A stretch of 5,017 nucleotides of DNA, taken from positions 1 through 5,017 of the forward strand of contig JBBDWJ010000154.1 of assembly GCA_040902925.1 (NCBI GenBank), written 5' to 3'. A program made the translations under genes and the position numbers. Each line of letters opens with the position of its first letter. Positions within the stretch are counted from its first letter, which is position 1. Of the stretch, positions 1 to 5,017 are shown piece by piece. Source of the stretch: JBBDWJ01 sp040902925 (GTDB lineage: Bacteria; Acidobacteriota; Terriglobia; Bryobacterales; UBA6623). The notes below the pieces were generated by a model. It had not been told where the DNA came from. It saw nothing but the letters and a program-made list of their open reading frames with translations, and searched no databases.

Positions 1-2631
1 ATGCGCAAGGGCAGCAATAACTATCTGCTCGACGGTATGGTGAACAACAACCCGCTCAACAATGCCGTCGAAGGCGTGGGCACGCCCAGCGTGGATTTCC
101 TTCAGGAGTTTAAGGTCATTACCAATATGTACACGGCCGAATACGGCCGTAACGCGGGCTCCATCGTGAACGTAGTCACGCGCGCCGGCACCAACGCGTT
201 CCACGGCAGCGCCTTCGAGTTCCTGCGCAATAACAAGCTGGATGCCCGCCCGTATTTCGCCACCAGAAAGGGCCAAAACGTACAGAACCAGTTTGGCGGC
301 ACCATCGGCGGACCAGTGATCAAAGATCGCGCCTTCTTCTTCGTGGGGTATGAGGGCTTGCGTCAGCGCAATACGAACTCCAGCGACGCCATCGTGATCG
401 GCCGCGTGCCGACACCCAATGAGCGCCAGGGCATTTTTGCTACGGCGATTACAGATCCGGCCACCGGCCAGCCCTTCGCCAACAACACCATTCCGGAGTC
501 GCGCTTCTCCTCCACCTCGTCACAACTCATGCAACAGTTTGTGCCGCTGCCCAACGTCAGCGACCCACGCAACAACTTCGTGCAACAGTTTGGCACGCCG
601 TTCGACATGAACCAGATCACCTACCGGGTTGACATCGAGCTGGGGCCCAAAGACCGTTTCATGTTCCGGCAGTACAACCGCAAGGCCGAGCAGTTTTCAG
701 CCAGCGGGCGGCTACCGGGCTTCGGGCGCGTGTCCGATTTCACGATGCGGCAATTGATGGCAACCGAGACTCACATCTTCACGCCGACCATCATCAACGA
801 GCTGCGCTTTGGCTACTATTGGCATCCCACCGCGGCCACCGACACCAACACCATCGATCCCCGCAGCGTCGGCATCGAGCCGATGAATACGCAGCCCGGC
901 CTGCCCGGTATCCTGGTGACCGGTTTTCTGGGCTACGGTTACACCGGCAACGACTGGAAAGACGACATCAGCTCGTTTCTGTGGAGCGATACGCTGTCGC
1001 ATATCAAGGGCGCCCACTCGTTGAAGTACGGCGGGGAGCTCCGCTACGCGCAGCCGGTTTCGTTCGGCATCCCTTATCAAGGCCGCTTCAGCTTTAACGG
1101 CCAGTACACCACTGAGGCGTTCGCCGATTTCCTTTTGGGCGCGCCGCAGCAGGTAAGCGTCGGCAACGGTCCCGGCAAAGTCGATATGCGCGACTGGAGC
1201 TACTCCTTCTTCGCGCAGGACGATTGGAAGGTGACCTCGAAACTGACATTGAACTTCGGGTTGCGATACGAGTACAACCGGCCTTTGACCGAGGTGATCC
1301 TGGGCAGGCTGCTCAACTTCTACCCCGAAAACTATCGTGGACCAGGGATAGACTCGGGCCTCGTCATCGGCGGCGAGACGCAGGGCGTGCCCGCCTCCAC
1401 GTTGTACGCCGACAAGAACAACTTCGCGCCGCGTTTCGGCTTCGCCTACGCGATGGGGCCGCAATCGAGAACCGTGTTTCGTGGCGGCGTTGGGATCTTC
1501 TATGACACGCCGACAGGGCAGATCACGCAGCAGAAGCTGTTTGAGCCCCCCTATTCGGCCAATCAAACCGTTCTTGCACGGCCGACCGATCCTATCCGGG
1601 GATATGTTTTCCCCGAGCCGATCGACCTCTCGCGGCCGACAGAAACCATTCCCGGCGGGACGCTTACGGTTCGTCCCGTCCAGAAGAACATCACCACCGA
1701 CTACACCGAGCAGTGGAACTTCGGCATTCAGCACCAGTTGGTCGGTGATCTGATGGTCTCGGCTACCTACGTCGGCACGCACGGGGTGCATCTGTTCCGT
1801 CGCAGAAATATCAATTTCCCCCGACTAGTCGGCGATGTTCCGCAAAGACCCTATGACGGCTTTTCCACGATTGATCTGCAGGACTGGGGCGCCAATTCGA
1901 TCTACCACTCGTTCCAACTGACCGCGCAAAAGCGTTTCGCTCGCGGTGGTTCGTTGATGGCCGCTTACACGTTTGGCAAAGCCATCGACGACACCGCCCA
2001 GAGCACGCGCTACTACACGAACGCCACGGGCGATCCGGCGAATCTGGCCGGCAGCCGTGGTCCGGCGGACTTCGACCGTACCCAGCGGCTTGTGCTCAGC
2101 TATAGCCTCGATCTTCCCAACCCGTTCGGTCCCAACGCCGCCGGATTCGCCAAATTTTTCGACGGCTGGGAAGTCTCAGGCGTGACGACCTTCCAATCGG
2201 GCAGCCCCTTCTCGGTGACCAACGCCCAGAGCAACCTGGACCATGACGGTGATGCCGGCCGTCCCGGCACCGGCACCCGCGCCGACGCCGTGTTGGGCGT
2301 TGTGCCGATCACTTCGGGACCCAATTCGAAAAAGCTAACCAACTACCTCAATCCCGATGCGTTCGCGCCCGCGCCCCGCTCACGAATCGGTACTCTGGGC
2401 CGGAACACATTGCGCGGTCCCGGGGCTCATCTTTGGGACTTCCGGCTGGCTAAGGTCACGCCTTTGACCGAAACCATCAATCTGCGGTTCCTTTCGGAGT
2501 TCTTCAACCTCTTCAACCATCCTGCTTTCGCCAATCCGGGTAGTGTCCTGGGCACTCCCGGCTTTGGCACGATCAACAGCACCTTGTCGAATGCGAGGAT
2601 CGTACAGTTTGGACTCAAGCTGGAGTTCTGA
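1..2631 (+). CDS. Oar-like TonB-dependent outer-membrane receptor, 5'-truncated by the window edge
   Basis: This is the C-terminal 876 residues of a TonB-dependent receptor, an outer-membrane beta-barrel that imports a ligand using energy from TonB-ExbB-ExbD. Residues 6-12 (NNYLLDG), 34-40 (LQEFKVI), 46-53 (AEYGRNAG) and 55-69 (VNVVTR then GTNAFHG) are plug-domain signatures of the Acidobacteriota/Oar family. NQFGGTIGGP (96-105) and FFFVGYEGLR (112-121) mark entry to the barrel. Later family motifs are NNFAPRFGFAY (473-483), YTEQWNFGIQ (568-577), YVGTHG (590-595), QKRF...AAYTFGKAIDD (643-664), DFDRTQR (690-696), GW..SG....QSGSPF (722-737) and FFNLFNHPAF (834-843). The protein ends in aromatic F876, as expected for recognition by the BAM assembly machinery. 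It has no cysteine, which fits a barrel. Relatives are usually about 1,050-1,200 residues, so roughly 200 are missing: signal peptide, carboxypeptidase-regulatory-like domain and TonB box. The ATG at base 1 is therefore unlikely to be the true start. The ligand cannot be read from sequence; carbohydrate or peptide import is only a general expectation. TGA at 2629-2631 ends the gene. Confidence -1.
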   Translation: MRKGSNNYLLDGMVNNNPLNNAVEGVGTPSVDFLQEFKVITNMYTAEYGRNAGSIVNVVTRAGTNAFHGSAFEFLRNNKLDARPYFATRKGQNVQNQFGGTIGGPVIKDRAFFFVGYEGLRQRNTNSSDAIVIGRVPTPNERQGIFATAITDPATGQPFANNTIPESRFSSTSSQLMQQFVPLPNVSDPRNNFVQQFGTPFDMNQITYRVDIELGPKDRFMFRQYNRKAEQFSASGRLPGFGRVSDFTMRQLMATETHIFTPTIINELRFGYYWHPTAATDTNTIDPRSVGIEPMNTQPGLPGILVTGFLGYGYTGNDWKDDISSFLWSDTLSHIKGAHSLKYGGELRYAQPVSFGIPYQGRFSFNGQYTTEAFADFLLGAPQQVSVGNGPGKVDMRDWSYSFFAQDDWKVTSKLTLNFGLRYEYNRPLTEVILGRLLNFYPENYRGPGIDSGLVIGGETQGVPASTLYADKNNFAPRFGFAYAMGPQSRTVFRGGVGIFYDTPTGQITQQKLFEPPYSANQTVLARPTDPIRGYVFPEPIDLSRPTETIPGGTLTVRPVQKNITTDYTEQWNFGIQHQLVGDLMVSATYVGTHGVHLFRRRNINFPRLVGDVPQRPYDGFSTIDLQDWGANSIYHSFQLTAQKRFARGGSLMAAYTFGKAIDDTAQSTRYYTNATGDPANLAGSRGPADFDRTQRLVLSYSLDLPNPFGPNAAGFAKFFDGWEVSGVTTFQSGSPFSVTNAQSNLDHDGDAGRPGTGTRADAVLGVVPITSGPNSKKLTNYLNPDAFAPAPRSRIGTLGRNTLRGPGAHLWDFRLAKVTPLTETINLRFLSEFFNLFNHPAFANPGSVLGTPGFGTINSTLSNARIVQFGLKLEF

Positions 2632-2634
2632 TTG
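2622..2634 (+). promoter_or_regulatory. Shine-Dalgarno-like GGAG before an alternative TTG start
   Basis: GGAG at 2622-2625 lies six bases before TTG at 2632-2634, which directly abuts the receptor stop (TGATTG). The TTG is in frame with the metallohydrolase and would add 21 residues before Met at 2695. Spacing is good for initiation, but the GGAG is also the coding sequence for the receptor's last residues (L-E-F), so it may be coincidental. The preferred start at 2695 has only a distant AAAGG (2676-2680, 14-base gap). The start is therefore decided mainly by the signal peptide. Confidence -1.
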
Positions 2635-2641
2635 GAAACGT

Positions 2642-2675
2642 GGAGCGGGGCCTGTTGCCCCGCTCCTTCTTTCTC
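2642..2675 (+). terminator. Probable Rho-independent terminator after the receptor gene
   Basis: GGAGCGGGGC (2642-2651) pairs perfectly with GCCCCGCTCC (2657-2666) around the five-base loop CTGTT, giving a 10-bp stem with nine G-C pairs and one A-T pair. It is followed directly by TTCTTTCTC (2667-2675), with six T in nine bases. The hairpin starts 11 bases after the receptor stop codon, the usual place for an intrinsic terminator. The T tract is interrupted by C, so termination may be incomplete. That would let some transcription continue into the metallohydrolase gene, which begins 20 bases after the T tract. Confidence -1.
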
Positions 2676-2694
2676 AAAGGCCTTCGATACGCTC

Positions 2695-2778
2695 ATGCAC
2701 TCGGAATCGTTCTCCCGTATCCCCGCGCGCTTCCTGCTCGCGCTTTTGGGCGCCGCCCTGTTGCTGTGGGCCTGGGCG
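2695..2778 (+). other. Sec signal peptide of the metallohydrolase
   Basis: From Met at 2695, the first 28 residues have a basic N-region (R8, R12), a hydrophobic core FLLALLGAALLLW (13-25) and an AWA signal-peptidase I site at 26-28, with mature Q29. There is no lipobox cysteine near the cleavage site and no twin arginine, so a soluble Sec-exported protein is the best reading. The 21 residues encoded upstream to the TTG at 2632 are not signal-like and would make an unusually long N-region, which supports the start at 2695. Confidence -1.
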
Positions 2779-4914
2779 CAAACCACCACAGTGAAAGCGG
2801 GGCAAGCTGCTCGCGCGTGGTCCATCCCAGGGCAGGAGGACTTTACCTTCTGGACCCACCACGAAGGCCTCATCGACATGCATCTGGAAGGCGAGGTGGG
2901 CTACGGCGATGTTTGCCGCCTGCTGATGCGGCGGCGCTCCAACGCGCCTCTGATGCGAAAAGTCCGGGACCGTTTCACATCGCCGGTCCGCGACCTTACG
3001 AAGGTCCGGACCCCGGACCTGTTCCGTGTGGCGGTGACGGATACCGGTATCTCCTGGGAGAACCGGCCGGAAAGGTTCGTCGTGGGTGCGAACCGCATCC
3101 TCAATCTACCGTTGGTCGTCGAAAACCGCACCGCCCGCGGGCTCGAAGTCCAAGCGTGGTTCATGCCAAGCTCGGGCGTACCGCAGTTGGAGAGCACGTT
3201 CGATGCCTCGCCGCTGGACGCCAACAGCGCCGCCGGGTATTTCGTCGAGGTGCTCGAAACCGAGCCGGGAGCAAAACTCGGCCGGCTGCGTGTACGAGCC
3301 GGCGAACACACGCTGGAAGCCGAAGTCCGGCTCGACGTGCGCCCTCTTGTGCCGCTACGGGTTCACTTGCTGGACGAAGACGGCAGGCCCACGGTCGCAC
3401 GCGTCTATCTCACGGCGGCGGACGGCCTTGCCTACACACCGCCTGGGCTCATCAGCCGCATCACTGCCATGAGTTCGGAGTACTACTTCCACGCCGAGGG
3501 CTCCTTCGACCTGGAACTACCCAGTGGGTCTACGGTTGTCGAGGCGACGCGCGGACTGGAGTACGAACTCGGCCGCGCCGAGGTCAATCTCCAGCCGGGC
3601 AAACGGCAGGAAGTCCGCCTGCGGCTCAAGCGTTGGGAGAACATGGCTGCCCAGGGTTGGTACTCTTCCGACGCCCACATCCACGCCAACTACACCGCCC
3701 CTCATCATCAGGTCATCGAACCCGAGGACGTCCGGCTGCAGGCATTCGGGGAAGACCTCAACAATGCCAACCTGATGGTTGCTAACTCCAGCTCAAGCTT
3801 CCTGCATGACCTTCGCTACTTCGAAGGGAAGCCGCACGCGCTCAGTGGCCCCAATCACATCCTCTATTGGAACGAGGAGATGCGCAACGCGGGGCCTTAC
3901 GGCCACATGTGCTTCTATGGCTTGAAAGAACTTGTCTATCCCCTCTATACCGGGTTCGCAGGCACGCCGTTCTGGGAAGACTACCCGCCCAACTACACGC
4001 AGGCCAAGAACGCGCGCGCACAAGGCGGCGCGGTTACCTACGCGCATCCTATCGGCGGCGGCGAGCTAAAGCCGGATAGCGCCCAAGTCGAGAGCCTGGG
4101 ACGGCTCTATCCCCCCAGCGTGCCGGTAAGCTTTGAGACCGCCGGCGTCAAAGAGCTGCCCGTCGACTTGGCATTGGGGCAGGTCGATGCCTTCGACGTT
4201 TTCAGCAACGCCGACGAAATCGGCTCGATGGAGATCTGGTACGGCCTGTTGAATTGTGGCTTCCGTCTCGGTATCTCGGCGGGCAGCGATGCGTTCACGA
4301 ATGTCGTAGATCATTACACCGCCGGCGGCGGCCGGGTGTACGTCCACTCGGGCGGAAGGCTGGACTACCAGCAATGGATTCAGGGCTACAAGCAGGGCCG
4401 CTCGTTCGCAACCAACGGCCCGATGCTCTCCTTCACCGTAAACGGGAAAGAGCCGGGCGAGGAGATTCGCCTGTCGCCCGGCGCGCGCGGCGTCCGCGTC
4501 TCCGCCCGTGTTCGTACGCAAGTTCCCATCGAAAAGATCGAAGTCATTGCCAACGGCCAGGTCGTCGCCTCCCGTGATGCATCCGGAGACAACGAAATCT
4601 CACTCGACGAAGATATCGCCCTCCGTCGCAGTTCCTGGATCGCCCTGCGCGCTTACGGCCCCTGGCATCGTCTCGTACTGAACGACCTACAGACCTTCGC
4701 TCATACAAGCCCCATCTATGTGCACCTGGGCTCTCAACCCATCGCATCCCGCAACGAGGTGCGCTACTACATCGATTGGATCGAGAAGCTCATCGCCCAG
4801 GTGAAGAGCCGGGGGCGATTCGCCAACGACACCCGCCGCCAAGAGGTCGTCGATCTTTTCGGCAGGGCCCTCGACCAGTACCGCAAGATCGAGCAGTCAG
4901 CCGCCGCAGACTAG
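2695..4914 (+). CDS. Secreted CehA/McbA-type (PHP-like) metallohydrolase
   Basis: This 739-residue exported protein is probably a metal-dependent hydrolase; the substrate is unknown. The family is named after carbaryl hydrolases CehA and McbA, but that activity should not be assumed here. ATG at 2695 is chosen because it gives a compact signal peptide (1-28, cleavage after AWA). Residues about 29-217 are a poorly recognised, probably beta-rich region. Residues about 218-313 resemble a carboxypeptidase-regulatory-like beta-sandwich. The PHP-like core starts at DAHIH (326-330). Candidate metal ligands are H328, H330, E394 or E395 (WNEEMRN), H404 (YGHM), H451 (YAHP) and D532 (AGSDAF). GRSFATNGP (568-576) is typical of the subfamily. 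Residues about 577-680 look like another beta domain, and about 690-734 are helical (YIDWIEKLI...). The second PHP motif (TDH-like) is replaced by VANSSS, and the final GSD-x-H motif has F534. Whether it is active cannot be settled from sequence. It may be co-transcribed with the upstream receptor only by read-through of the terminator. Stop is TAG at 4912-4914. Confidence is high for the gene and fold, lower for function. Confidence -1.
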   Translation: MHSESFSRIPARFLLALLGAALLLWAWAQTTTVKAGQAARAWSIPGQEDFTFWTHHEGLIDMHLEGEVGYGDVCRLLMRRRSNAPLMRKVRDRFTSPVRDLTKVRTPDLFRVAVTDTGISWENRPERFVVGANRILNLPLVVENRTARGLEVQAWFMPSSGVPQLESTFDASPLDANSAAGYFVEVLETEPGAKLGRLRVRAGEHTLEAEVRLDVRPLVPLRVHLLDEDGRPTVARVYLTAADGLAYTPPGLISRITAMSSEYYFHAEGSFDLELPSGSTVVEATRGLEYELGRAEVNLQPGKRQEVRLRLKRWENMAAQGWYSSDAHIHANYTAPHHQVIEPEDVRLQAFGEDLNNANLMVANSSSSFLHDLRYFEGKPHALSGPNHILYWNEEMRNAGPYGHMCFYGLKELVYPLYTGFAGTPFWEDYPPNYTQAKNARAQGGAVTYAHPIGGGELKPDSAQVESLGRLYPPSVPVSFETAGVKELPVDLALGQVDAFDVFSNADEIGSMEIWYGLLNCGFRLGISAGSDAFTNVVDHYTAGGGRVYVHSGGRLDYQQWIQGYKQGRSFATNGPMLSFTVNGKEPGEEIRLSPGARGVRVSARVRTQVPIEKIEVIANGQVVASRDASGDNEISLDEDIALRRSSWIALRAYGPWHRLVLNDLQTFAHTSPIYVHLGSQPIASRNEVRYYIDWIEKLIAQVKSRGRFANDTRRQEVVDLFGRALDQYRKIEQSAAAD

Positions 4915-5017
4915 AGAGTCCGGAGCTGCTCGGCAGGAAGGAGAGGGGAAAACGGGGGAACATGGACTGAACCCCTGGAGTGAGACAGCGAGTTAAGGGG
5001 GTTGGCGCCGTTGGCTG
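4915..5017. other. Intergenic tail, no supported gene
   Basis: This 103-base end contains a purine-rich run (4935-4960) with several GGAG/GGGG elements, then an ATG at 4962 that meets TGA after one further codon. AACCCC (4970-4975) can pair with GGGGTT (4998-5003), but the loop is 22 bases and no T tract follows, so it is not a convincing terminator. The next gene probably starts beyond the window. Confidence -1.

Noticed and set aside
712..1791. A long open frame (359 codons) on the minus strand inside the receptor gene
   Set aside because: It lies wholly antisense to a well-supported receptor frame. The translation has no recognisable domain and is rich in Arg, Val and Gly, as expected from the shadow of GC-rich codons.
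2584..2612. Possible promoter for the metallohydrolase (TTGTCG near TACAGT)
   Set aside because: Spacing is only 13 bases and the -10 match is poor. It lies in conserved receptor coding sequence.
2677..2684. Palindrome AAGGCCTT just before the metallohydrolase start
   Set aside because: Eight bases with no second copy or spaced half-sites; expected by chance and not evidence of an operator.
2640..3785. A 381-codon + strand frame overlapping the start of the metallohydrolase
   Set aside because: The translation is Arg/Pro/Gly-rich with no domain. The competing frame has a signal peptide and family motifs, so this is a frame shadow.
4935..4970. Purine-rich run followed by ATG at 4962, resembling a ribosome binding site and start
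   Set aside because: The frame is ATG-GAC-TGA, ending after two codons, and the GGAG at 4940-4943 is 18 bases from the ATG.
4980..5017. GTG at 4980 opening a frame to the window end (VRQRVKGVGAVG)
   Set aside because: No Shine-Dalgarno sequence lies at a proper distance (ACTGAACCCC is upstream), and 12 codons are too few to judge.

Overview
The window reads as a piece of a GC-rich bacterial chromosome, most likely from the Acidobacteriota. The main reason is the first gene: a very large, cysteine-free, Oar-like TonB-dependent outer-membrane receptor of the type that is heavily expanded in that phylum. The second gene belongs to a secreted CehA/McbA-type metallohydrolase subfamily that I also associate with Acidobacteriota. 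This assignment comes from family recognition, not from a database search.

Layout: bases 1-2631 hold the 3' part (876 codons) of the receptor gene. The frame is open at base 1 and the protein begins inside the plug domain, so the signal peptide, carboxypeptidase-regulatory-like domain and TonB box lie outside the window. Bases 2642-2675 form a strong GC-rich hairpin followed by a U-rich tract, a probable intrinsic terminator. Bases 2695-4914 encode a 739-residue exported protein with a clear signal peptide, N-terminal beta-type domains, a PHP/CehA-type metallohydrolase core and a C-terminal beta plus helical region. Bases 4915-5017 are a short purine-rich intergenic tail with no gene I can support.

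Both genes are on the + strand, 63 bases apart. The receptor would import an unidentified ligand across the outer membrane. The metallohydrolase would act in the periplasm or outside the cell on an unidentified substrate. A functional link is possible, but the terminator between them argues against simple constitutive co-transcription. Nothing here amounts to a clearly new system. The points most worth checking are the altered PHP metal-site motifs of the hydrolase and the TGA-TTG/hairpin junction between the genes.
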